This document shows, one piece after another, positions 1 through 5,353 of a stretch of DNA of 5,865 nucleotides (within the stretch, counting starts at the first letter, position 1; every line of letters begins with the position of its first letter). The position numbers were made by a program, and so were the translations under genes. The notes beneath the pieces are model-generated. The model did not search any database, had not been told where the DNA came from, and worked only from the letters and a program-made list of their open reading frames with translations. This DNA comes from an uncultured Porphyromonadaceae bacterium (GTDB lineage Bacteria; Bacteroidota; Bacteroidia; Bacteroidales; Muribaculaceae), in NCBI GenBank assembly GCA_947177605.1, contig CAMWUX010000083.1:1-5865 (forward strand), in the 5' to 3' direction.

Positions 1-61
1 TGGCATTGCTGCACGATGCTATTGCTAAGGCAGCAGCGGCAAAGAGATAGTTGAGTTTCAT
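1..61 (-). CDS. N-terminal fragment of a lipoprotein (gene runs off the left edge)
   Basis: Only the first 20 codons are in the window. Reading leftward from the ATG at 61-59, they give MKLNYLFAAAALAIASCSNA. This is a compact type II signal peptide: one Lys at position 2, a hydrophobic stretch from about residue 5 to 15, then the lipobox Ile-Ala-Ser-Cys with the lipidated Cys at residue 17. The mature protein should therefore be anchored in the envelope, probably the outer membrane. The rest of the gene is outside the window, so its function cannot be named. A Bacteroidetes-type -7 element lies about 40 bases upstream, and the terminator of the neighbouring lipoprotein gene lies beyond that, so this gene appears to be transcribed separately. 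The start is supported by how well the signal peptide fits. Confidence 0.72.
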   Translation of the reverse strand, partial: MKLNYLFAAAALAIASCSNA

Positions 62-102
62 AATCTGATGTATGCTTGTGAAATTATTATAGTCTGATAT
101 GG

Positions 103-110
103 CAAATTTA
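103..110 (-). promoter_or_regulatory. -7 promoter element (TAAATTTG) for the left-edge lipoprotein
   Basis: Read on the minus strand this is TAAATTTG, an exact match to the Bacteroidetes -7 consensus TAnnTTTG. Transcription would begin near 97-100, giving a leader of roughly 37 bases. No TTG is found at the usual -33 distance, so the assignment rests on the -7 box and its placement between a terminator and a gene start. Confidence 0.45.
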
Positions 111-149
111 CGCAAAAGATATTCAATAACCTATCCCTTTGGCATTTTT

Positions 150-194
150 TTAGATATAAAAAGAGCGACCCGCACACTTGGTGTACGAGTCGCT
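150..194 (-). terminator. Rho-independent terminator of the 69-residue lipoprotein gene
   Basis: A hairpin with arms at 164-177 and 181-194 and a 3-base loop (178-180) starts 27 bases past the stop codon. In minus-strand RNA all 14 positions pair, two of them as G-U wobbles. In plus-strand RNA the same two positions are C-A mismatches. In the minus direction the stem is followed by CTTTTTATATCT, a U-rich tract. Both features show it works on the minus strand. Confidence 0.85.
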
Positions 195-220
195 ATGCTT
201 TTGTATTGCTGTATGCTTAA

Positions 221-430
221 TTATTCAGCAACAACTGCGCTGTCGGCAACAACTGCGCTGTCAGCTACGTTGGTAGTGTCAGCGGTGGAGTCCTTCTGGC
301 AGCAAGTGTCGTTCTGGCAAGTAGTGGTATCAGCTACGGAGTCAGTTGCTTCAGCCTTGTTAGCTTCGCTACCGCAGGAGAACATAGATACGCTCATAAC
401 AACAGCAAGAGATAAAAATAACTTTTTCAT
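221..430 (-). CDS. Small low-complexity lipoprotein (69 aa), function unknown
   Basis: The 69-residue product begins with a type II signal peptide: Lys2-Lys3, a hydrophobic segment over residues 4-17, and a lipobox Ser-Met-Phe-Ser-Cys with the lipidated Cys at 19. The mature part is about 50 residues rich in Asp, Ser, Thr, Ala and Val. It holds a small Cys cluster (C38, C43, C44) and ends in a repeated DSAVVA unit (57-62 and 63-68). No enzymatic or binding domain is recognisable. The composition suggests a disordered, acidic, surface-tethered peptide. The gene has its own promoter (exact -7 box) and a strong terminator, so it is a single-gene transcript. The signal peptide, the flanking signals and the stop just before the terminator all favour this frame over the antisense frame that overlaps it. 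Similar short Ser/Thr/Asp-rich lipoproteins are common in Bacteroidales and usually unassigned. Confidence 0.85.
   Translation of the reverse strand: MKKLFLSLAVVMSVSMFSCGSEANKAEATDSVADTTTCQNDTCCQKDSTADTTNVADSAVVADSAVVAE
226..261 (-). repeat. 18-bp tandem duplication inside the small lipoprotein gene
   Basis: Two adjacent 18-bp copies (226-243 and 244-261) differ at one base. Each encodes the six residues DSAVVA (in rotated phase), and a more diverged copy (VADTT/NVADS) precedes them in the protein. Because 18 is a multiple of three, gain or loss of a copy keeps the frame and changes only the length of the tail. Confidence 0.85.
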
Positions 431-484
431 TTCGTTTTGTGATTTAGATTAAATAAAACAATATTTTTAGCTTCAAAAACGCCA

Positions 485-514
485 CAAAGGTAATACCTTT
501 TTTTGATACCGCAA
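485..514 (-). promoter_or_regulatory. Promoter of the small lipoprotein gene (-33 TTG, -7 TACCTTTG)
   Basis: On the minus strand TTG (514-512) is followed, after 19 bases, by TACCTTTG (492-485). This is the spacing and sequence expected for the Bacteroidetes primary sigma factor (TTG-N19-TAnnTTTG). It is the only promoter in the window where both elements fit. Transcription should start near 479-481, giving a leader of about 50 bases that is A/T-rich and lacks an obvious Shine-Dalgarno sequence. Confidence 0.75.
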
Positions 515-634
515 GCATTTTTTTGCTTTTTTTTGTTGCAGGCGAATTTTTTTGTGAAAAAATCGAAAAATTTGTTTAGAAAATCGCGGTTTGTTAACAT
601 TTGATTGCTACCCGGGATACAACACCTATATATA

Positions 635-2344
635 TTATATGTGTGTATGCTCCGCACCGCGGCGCGCGATCTCGTTGGCCATCTTCACGGCCTTTGATAT
701 ATGGTTGCATATATGGTCGTGACCGATGAGTTTGTCTACCCCCGCATTTTCGAGCGTATGAGCTACGCGTTCATTCACACCGGAGAGCACGATTTCGATA
801 CCATCGTTTTGCGACGACTTGATGAGTATTTCGAGGTTGTGGATAGCGGTGGCATCGATAAAGGGTACTTTACGCATACGCAGGATACGCACCACCGGCT
901 TACGCTTCATCGAGGCGCGCATCAGTTCGTCAAACTTCGTAGCTACACCGAAGAAGAAGGGGCCGTCGATTTCGTAGACCTCCACTCCTTTGTCCACATC
1001 GAGAACCTCGTGGGCGGTGGAGTCGGTGCCGGCAGTGGCATCGAGTTGCTCGGAGTATACGCGGATCTCCGTGTTTTCGGTCACGCGGCGCAGGAAGAGG
1101 ATGATAGCCAGCAGCAGGCCGATTTCAATTGCGATGGTGAGATCGAAGATCACGGTGAGTAGGAAAGTGACGGCAAGCACTGTGATGTCGCCCTTCGGAT
1201 TGTGGAGCATACCGCGCACCGTGCGCCAGCCGCTCATATTGTAGCTCACTACAATCAGCACGGCAGCAAGGCAGGCCATAGGCACCATATTGATAAGCGG
1301 CATAGCGAAAAGGAATACGATCAGCAACACTATGGCGTGGATGATGCCGGCCACCGGTGTGCGGCCGCCGTTGGTAATATTGGTCATTGTGCGGGCTATG
1401 GCGCCGGTCACGGGGATACCGTTGAAGAAAGGCACCACGAGGTTGGCCGCGCCTTGGCTGATCAGCTCGGTATTGGTGTTGGTGCGCGAACCGGTGATAC
1501 CGTCAGCCACAGTAGCCGACAGCAACGATTCGATCGCTCCGAGCATTGCGATGGTGAAGGCCGACGGCAGAAGGTCGTTGATCGTCTGCATACTCAACAC
1601 GAAGCCGTGAGGCTGGGGAATGTCGGTAGAGAGATTACCGAAGCGGTCGCCGATCGTAGTGACGTGGAATTCCGGCCATATCATACCGGCACCCCATACG
1701 GCGGCCGTCATCACTATAATAGCGATAAGCGAGCCGGGCAGTTTTTTCGATATCAGAGGCACCACCACAATCAGCAGCAACGATGCCACGCCTACGATCA
1801 CCGTCGGCATATCGATATTGGCCATAGAGCGCAGATACACACCCCATTTGCTGAGGAAATCGGAGGGGACGTCGGTAAGACCGAGCCCGAGGAAGTCATT
1901 GATCTGTGTGGAAAAGATCGTGAGTGCGATACCGGATGTGAAGCCGATTACCACCGGGTAGGGGATAAACTTTATCACCGTGCCCAGATGGAAGAGACCC
2001 ATCAGTATAAGTATCAGACCGGCCATGGCAGTGGCTATGTACAGCCCTTCAAGCCCGTAGCTCGCAATGATGCCGGCCACGATCACTATGAACGCGCCCG
2101 TCGGACCGCCGATCTGCACCGAGCAGCCACCGAGAGCCGACACGAGGAAGCCGCCGATGATGGCAGTCACCAGACCCACCGTGGGGCTTACGCCCGACGC
2201 TATGGCAAAAGCGATGGCAAGTGGCAGAGCCACGATACCCACTACGATACCGGCTATAAGGTCGGCCTTGAATTTTGCTGACGAATAGTGCGTGAGAGCC
2301 GAAAAGAGCTTCGGCTTGAATTGGATTGGTCCTGAGAGATTCAT
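635..2344 (-). CDS. SulP/SLC26-family inorganic anion transporter with C-terminal STAS domain
   Basis: This is an inner-membrane secondary transporter of 569 residues, the usual length for bacterial SulP proteins. The membrane domain spans about residues 28-420, with many hydrophobic helices. Family hallmarks are visible: the early segment containing GPTGAF (80-85) and the long conserved block at about 268-337, which includes AIESLLSA, GSRTNTNTELISQG and NGIPVTGAIART. A cytoplasmic STAS domain follows at about 453-555, with the FIDATA motif (495-500) at the position of the regulatory Asp-x-Ser/Thr loop of anti-sigma-antagonist-like domains. Known SulP substrates include sulfate, bicarbonate, chloride and C4-dicarboxylates. 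The sequence alone does not settle which applies, and no sulfate-assimilation or carbonic-anhydrase gene is adjacent. The ATG at 2344 is preferred because it precedes the first helix by a normal 25-30 residues. A -7 box lies about 107 bases upstream. No convincing terminator was found after the stop. Confidence 0.93.
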   Translation of the reverse strand: MNLSGPIQFKPKLFSALTHYSSAKFKADLIAGIVVGIVALPLAIAFAIASGVSPTVGLVTAIIGGFLVSALGGCSVQIGGPTGAFIVIVAGIIASYGLEGLYIATAMAGLILILMGLFHLGTVIKFIPYPVVIGFTSGIALTIFSTQINDFLGLGLTDVPSDFLSKWGVYLRSMANIDMPTVIVGVASLLLIVVVPLISKKLPGSLIAIIVMTAAVWGAGMIWPEFHVTTIGDRFGNLSTDIPQPHGFVLSMQTINDLLPSAFTIAMLGAIESLLSATVADGITGSRTNTNTELISQGAANLVVPFFNGIPVTGAIARTMTNITNGGRTPVAGIIHAIVLLIVFLFAMPLINMVPMACLAAVLIVVSYNMSGWRTVRGMLHNPKGDITVLAVTFLLTVIFDLTIAIEIGLLLAIILFLRRVTENTEIRVYSEQLDATAGTDSTAHEVLDVDKGVEVYEIDGPFFFGVATKFDELMRASMKRKPVVRILRMRKVPFIDATAIHNLEILIKSSQNDGIEIVLSGVNERVAHTLENAGVDKLIGHDHICNHISKAVKMANEIARRGAEHTHI

Positions 2345-2450
2345 ACCTGGAAAAGTATTGTACCTGAAAAAACGAAACTATTTAGAAAACCTATATATAC
2401 TTATGTGATCCGGAAGCGTTCACACGCGCCGATACCTTAGAATTCGTCTG

Positions 2451-2458
2451 CAAAGTTA
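2451..2458 (-). promoter_or_regulatory. -7 promoter element (TAACTTTG) for the SulP gene
   Basis: Minus-strand TAACTTTG matches TAnnTTTG exactly and is preceded by a T-rich run. The -33 position carries no TTG. If used, transcription starts near 2446 and the leader is about 100 bases, the longest in the window that has an exact -7 box upstream. No classical riboswitch fold was recognised in the leader. Confidence 0.5.
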
Positions 2459-2512
2459 CAAAAAAACTCCCACACCTGTCCGGCATAAATTACATTTTAT
2501 TAACAGAAAGGA

Positions 2513-3703
2513 TCAGTATATAAAGCCAAACAGCCAGAGCGGAATTTTATTGCCTACTCCTATTTCTATATCGTCGGCTACAACGAAACTATCCGGAAGG
2601 TCACGAATCTGACTGAAACTCTTCTTTGCGCCGCCAACTTCAAATATATATCGGTTATCTACGAGAAGATCTCCATGCAGCGGGTACGCGATCTCATGAT
2701 CCTTAGCCATCATCGACGCAAGGAAAGATTCTCTCACTTTGCCCTTGTCGGCGTAGCCAAGTGCATAAAGTATCGACGCGTTGTTGATCAAGACTTTTTG
2801 AGGCTTTACCATTGACTTTGGATTACGTTCGGCCTTGTAGTACAGCAGTCGTAATATCTGAGAGCGATCGAGAAGCGATAATATTTTTATTAGTTGGTTT
2901 TTCGATACTTCGAGCATCTCGGCTGTGAGTTTGGCGTTTAGGGGGGATGGCGAGTGTGATGCGAATATCGAGAGCAATTGTTTCGCTTTAATTAGGGTAG
3001 CGTATTCAAGATTCTCAACAGCAGGAATATCGTAGTCGATTACGCTTGCGATCATATTGTTGACCCTTACGAGGTAGTCTGTCTCGTTTTCAGTCTTGTA
3101 GAAAGGATAGAATCCATGGCGGAGATACTTGGCGAATTGCTTCACCATAGTCCCCTCGGAGTTGAGTCGACCGACAATCTCTGTATGATTGTATAAAATG
3201 TCGGATAGCGACAATTTGTCGAAATCATGACATTCAAATCCGAGATATTCCCTGAACGAGAGGCCCGGTAGTGAGTACATCAGGCAACGTCGCGATAAGT
3301 CTGCTATCGAGTGGTCTATCTCAAGAAGTGAAGATCCTGTGAAAACGATATTGAGCATCGGATAGAAGTCGTAGACATTCTTGATTTGTCTTTCCCATCC
3401 CGGAAGTCGATGTACCTCATCGATAAACAGATGTGTGATCCCTTCGGCTACGGCTTGTTCGGCGAGTTGTGGCAAGGTATGACTTGAAAACCAAATATCG
3501 TCGAGCGACACATAAAGTGCTTTTTCAGGATTGTCGAATGCTAGACATATGCGCTGTAGCATGAGGGTAGTCTTTCCCACGCCGCGGGCTCCTTTGATGC
3601 CGATAAGTCTTGTGTTCCACGATATCTCATTGTAGATTTGTCGCACATGCTGCGTGGATACATGTTTAAGGAGCAGGTTGTACTGTCTTTTGAGAGTATT
3701 CAT
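2513..3703 (-). CDS. Solitary AAA ATPase (AAA_14-type) with degenerate nuclease-like C-terminal region
   Basis: This 396-residue protein has a P-loop ATPase core. Walker A is GARGVGKTT (38-46) with Lys44, Walker B is HLFIDEVHR (91-99) with Asp95-Glu96, a sensor-1-like strand NIVFTGSS covers 118-125, and a candidate arginine finger sits in LSRR (Arg138/Arg139). A helical, winged-helix-like section follows at about 245-300. The C-terminus (about 340-396) holds GDLLVDNRYIFEVGG and ends LWLFGFIY. It resembles the restriction-endonuclease-like (DUF4143-type) region of these ATPases, but Gly-Gly follows Glu355-Val where an active PD-(D/E)xK site would have Lys, so nuclease activity is unlikely. Such proteins are abundant and multicopy in Bacteroidetes and their biological role is unsettled. 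The start at 3703 lies just after a -7 box. The gene appears AT-richer than its neighbours and has no obvious functional partner nearby. A 29-bp repeat array sits immediately upstream of its -7 box. Confidence 0.88.
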   Translation of the reverse strand: MNTLKRQYNLLLKHVSTQHVRQIYNEISWNTRLIGIKGARGVGKTTLMLQRICLAFDNPEKALYVSLDDIWFSSHTLPQLAEQAVAEGITHLFIDEVHRLPGWERQIKNVYDFYPMLNIVFTGSSLLEIDHSIADLSRRCLMYSLPGLSFREYLGFECHDFDKLSLSDILYNHTEIVGRLNSEGTMVKQFAKYLRHGFYPFYKTENETDYLVRVNNMIASVIDYDIPAVENLEYATLIKAKQLLSIFASHSPSPLNAKLTAEMLEVSKNQLIKILSLLDRSQILRLLYYKAERNPKSMVKPQKVLINNASILYALGYADKGKVRESFLASMMAKDHEIAYPLHGDLLVDNRYIFEVGGAKKSFSQIRDLPDSFVVADDIEIGVGNKIPLWLFGFIY

Positions 3704-3725
3704 TTGCTTATAACTGATTTTGGTG

Positions 3726-3733
3726 CAAATATA
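3726..3733 (-). promoter_or_regulatory. -7 promoter element (TATATTTG) for the AAA ATPase
   Basis: Minus-strand TATATTTG fits TAnnTTTG exactly. Transcription would start near 3719-3722, only about 17 bases before the ATG at 3703, so the leader is very short. The -33 region falls within the ATCTCT-GT-AGAGAT palindrome (3743-3756) at the edge of the repeat array and has no TTG. A protein bound there could block or recruit polymerase. Confidence 0.55.
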
Positions 3734-3742
3734 ATAAAAATA

Positions 3743-3820
3743 ATCTCTGTAGAGATCATTCCGGTAAAATGATTTGTGTAGAGATCATTTTAGTAAAATG
3801 ATTTCTGTAGAGATCACTTT
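3743..3820. repeat. 29-bp tandem repeat array with internal palindromes (candidate operator)
   Basis: Two full 29-bp units (3748-3776 and 3777-3805) are followed by a partial third (3806 to about 3820). Each begins TGTAGAGATCA. The second unit contains a perfect 19-bp palindrome, ATCATTTTAGTAAAATGAT (3784-3802). The first has the same site with three changes (3755-3773), and the third only a half-site. A second palindrome, ATCTCT-GT-AGAGAT, covers 3743-3756. The copies are contiguous without spacers, so this is not a CRISPR array. It lies between the ompA-like terminator and the ATPase -7 box, which fits a multi-site operator better than a transcribed element. Confidence 0.75.
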
Positions 3821-3825
3821 TCGGC

Positions 3826-3872
3826 AGGAAAAAGAAAGAAGGAGACTGCACTGCTTCTGCAGCACAGTCTCC
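3826..3872 (-). terminator. Rho-independent terminator of the OmpA-family gene
   Basis: A hairpin at 3841-3872 lies about 38 bases past the stop codon: 8-bp outer stem (GGAGACTG/CAGTCTCC), two further pairs, a 4-bp inner stem and a 4-base loop. In minus-strand RNA the two middle pairs are U-G wobbles, making a 14-bp stem; in plus-strand RNA they are C-A mismatches. Downstream on the minus strand is TTCTTTCTTTTTCC. It also separates this transcript from the ATPase promoter. Confidence 0.88.
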
Positions 3873-3910
3873 GATAATTATAGAGAGTAGAATTTGGGGG
3901 TGCGGGATGT

Positions 3911-5119
3911 CTACTTGGCGCCGAAGATTACGATGCGGTTCCAGTTATTTGTGCCGTAAGGCTGGGTTGCGCTGCCATAAGCCTGTGTATCGAGACGGTC
4001 GGCGGAGATGCCGTAGTTGTTGACGAGAGCTTTCTTCACAGCCTGAGCGCGGCGTTCGGAGAGGTTCTGGTTGTAAGCGGCGGTACCGGTGTCGCGGTCA
4101 GCATAGCCTGCGATGGTGATCTTCAGGTCGGGATTAGCCTTGAGGTACTGAGCTACATTGTACACGTTCACCATTTCTTCGCCGGAGATCACGTCGGAAT
4201 TGATATCGAAGCGCACGGTAGTGAGGAGAGCGGTTTCAGTAACCTGTACTTCAGCTTCTTCTACTTCGGGGCAGGGGAGCTGGGCGTTGGCTACAGCGAG
4301 AGCTGCTGCAGTGGCTGCGAGTTCGCCGCGGAGATCATTCACCTGATTGTTAAGGTTGTTGATGTAGCCAATGTAGTCGCAAGCATTGTATTTCTTGAAG
4401 TCACGGCCACCGATGTTGAAGCTCAGACCGCCGATAGCAGTTACGTTAGCCTCGATAGGTTTGCCCTGAGTGTAGTTGTTGAAATTGTCGCCGTAAAACT
4501 GTGCGCGTGCTTCAGCGAAGAAATCGACATATTCACAGAGGCGGAAGCGGAGCTGGAAGCCTGCCGATACTGGCACCATCCACTGCGATTTGCGGGTGCC
4601 GTGAAGATCGGCGCGCACATCATTGCTGTATGCGTTATAGTCCCATACGTATGTACCGCCCACACCTACGAAGGGGATAAACGAGAATACGCGGTCGGGA
4701 TTTACTCCACAGCAGGAGGTGGTCATATCCCACATAAGGTCGGCGTTGACTGTTGCCATCTGGGCTTTATTCTTGGCCATGAAGTCCCAGCGCATCTTGC
4801 CATACATACCCGACAGGCGCACTCCCAGGTAGGGGCTGAACCAGTGGCCTGCACCTATATTATATACCGGGGTATAGTGGCGTTCGGCTTTGCCCATATC
4901 TTCGGGCAGACCTTTTTCTACGAAAGGTGTCTGAACACCTGCGCCGAGCTGGATAAACCAGTTGTCGCGCCACGACGATGTATAGTGATCCTTGCAGTCC
5001 ACTGCCTGGTCTACTGTTACGATAGTTTCGTCAACTACCACTGTGTCTTGTGCCTGAACGGCGGGAGCTGCGAGAGCGAATACGCTAAGAGCTGCTGCAG
5101 AAAGTAAATGCATTTTCAT
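3911..5119 (-). CDS. OmpA-family outer-membrane protein (beta-barrel plus peptidoglycan-binding domain)
   Basis: This 402-residue protein should tether the outer membrane to peptidoglycan. A signal peptide covers residues 1-23, with probable cleavage after Val-Gln-Ala before Gln24-Asp25. An eight-stranded-type barrel is likely over about 51-240: alternating aromatic/hydrophobic strands from NWFIQLGAG to a last strand near GLSFNIGG. A helical linker, possibly coiled coil, spans 250-280. The OmpA C-terminal domain covers about 298-400, with VRFDINSDVI, IAGYADRDTG and NLSERRAQAV. Asp341 and Arg357 correspond to the pair that grips diaminopimelate in E. coli OmpA (Asp271 and Arg286). Six cysteines remain (42, 136, 137, 195, 247, 283), an unusual number for a porin. 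The ATG at 5119 is chosen; Met3 at 5113 is a possible alternative and would give nearly the same signal peptide. The gene is divergent from dxr and ends in a strong terminator, so it is a single-gene unit. Confidence 0.93.
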   Translation of the reverse strand: MKMHLLSAAALSVFALAAPAVQAQDTVVVDETIVTVDQAVDCKDHYTSSWRDNWFIQLGAGVQTPFVEKGLPEDMGKAERHYTPVYNIGAGHWFSPYLGVRLSGMYGKMRWDFMAKNKAQMATVNADLMWDMTTSCCGVNPDRVFSFIPFVGVGGTYVWDYNAYSNDVRADLHGTRKSQWMVPVSAGFQLRFRLCEYVDFFAEARAQFYGDNFNNYTQGKPIEANVTAIGGLSFNIGGRDFKKYNACDYIGYINNLNNQVNDLRGELAATAAALAVANAQLPCPEVEEAEVQVTETALLTTVRFDINSDVISGEEMVNVYNVAQYLKANPDLKITIAGYADRDTGTAAYNQNLSERRAQAVKKALVNNYGISADRLDTQAYGSATQPYGTNNWNRIVIFGAK

Positions 5120-5186
5120 CTTGAAAAGGTTTTAGAAGGAGTTTTTTTGAATTGATTTGATAGAAACGACTTTTTTATTCCCTCGT

Positions 5187-5204
5187 GCTCCATGCCTGTG
5201 GAGC
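5187..5204 (-). promoter_or_regulatory. Leader hairpin upstream of the OmpA-family gene
   Basis: A perfect 6-bp stem (GCTCCA/TGGAGC) with a 6-base loop lies 68-85 bases before the start codon. It is not followed by a U tract in the minus direction, so it is not a terminator. If transcription starts at the weak TATAATTG box just upstream, this hairpin would sit almost at the 5' end of the mRNA. Its role is inferred only. Confidence 0.4.
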
Positions 5205-5211
5205 TGAGTTG

Positions 5212-5219
5212 CAATTATA
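5212..5219 (-). promoter_or_regulatory. Possible -7 element (TATAATTG) for the OmpA-family gene
   Basis: Minus-strand TATAATTG differs from TAnnTTTG at one base. It is the best candidate found in the 234-base divergent spacer. No TTG lies at the proper -33 distance. Upstream are two A-tracts (5245-5252 and 5255-5263), T-tracts on this strand, in the position where an UP-like element would act. Start would be near 5206-5208. Confidence 0.35.
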
Positions 5220-5244
5220 ACATCAGCCGGTTTCATAATGTTCC

Positions 5245-5263
5245 AAAAAAAATCAAAAAAAAA
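5245..5263. other. Phased A-tracts in the divergent ompA-like/dxr spacer
   Basis: Runs of 8 A (5245-5252) and 9 A (5255-5263) begin 10 bases apart, about one helical turn, which is expected to bend DNA. They lie between the two divergent promoters and could raise activity of the minus-strand one. Confidence 0.5.
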
Positions 5264-5317
5264 TTCACATGGTTGGCTTTCATGCAGATTCAGTGAGCCG
5301 ATTAAGTAAAAATTGGC

Positions 5318-5325
5318 TATCTTTG
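5318..5325 (+). promoter_or_regulatory. -7 promoter element (TATCTTTG) for dxr
   Basis: TATCTTTG matches TAnnTTTG exactly and lies 28 bases before the dxr start codon, implying a leader of about 22-25 bases. The -33 region lacks TTG. Confidence 0.6.
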
Positions 5326-5353
5326 CATTTCCAACAAAAAGCAAGGAAGAATA

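Noticed and set aside
99..452. Plus-strand open frame (117 codons) overlapping the small lipoprotein gene
   Set aside because: It runs antisense through the terminator, the repeats and the signal peptide region of the lipoprotein. Its SATTAL repeats merely mirror the 18-bp duplication.
512..535. Short hairpin AAGCA-T6-TGCTT followed by a T run, resembling a plus-strand terminator
   Set aside because: The stem is only 5 bp, no plus-strand gene precedes it, and it overlaps the -33 element of the lipoprotein promoter. It is better explained by A/T-tract composition.
514..634. Searched for a terminator after the SulP gene
   Set aside because: The CCCGGG palindrome near 611-616 has no loop and broken flanking pairs. 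The T runs farther on have no stem, so no call is made.
427..657. Minus-strand open frame (76 codons) between sulP and the small lipoprotein gene
   Set aside because: It overlaps the end of sulP and runs through the AT-rich spacer and the lipoprotein promoter. Its Lys/Phe/Asn-rich product looks like translated spacer.
1202..2281. Long plus-strand open frame (359 codons, His-rich) antisense to the SulP gene
   Set aside because: It lies wholly inside a well-supported transporter gene. Its His/Asp/Arg-rich composition is what the complement of codons for hydrophobic residues produces, and it shows no domain or promoter.
2459..2512. Searched for a terminator after the AAA ATPase gene
   Set aside because: Only a 5-bp A/T stem was found and no GC-rich hairpin with a U tract, so none is called. 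Read-through into sulP remains possible.
3743..3820. The 29-bp repeats considered as a CRISPR array
   Set aside because: The units are directly contiguous with no unique spacers, there are too few copies, and no cas gene is present.
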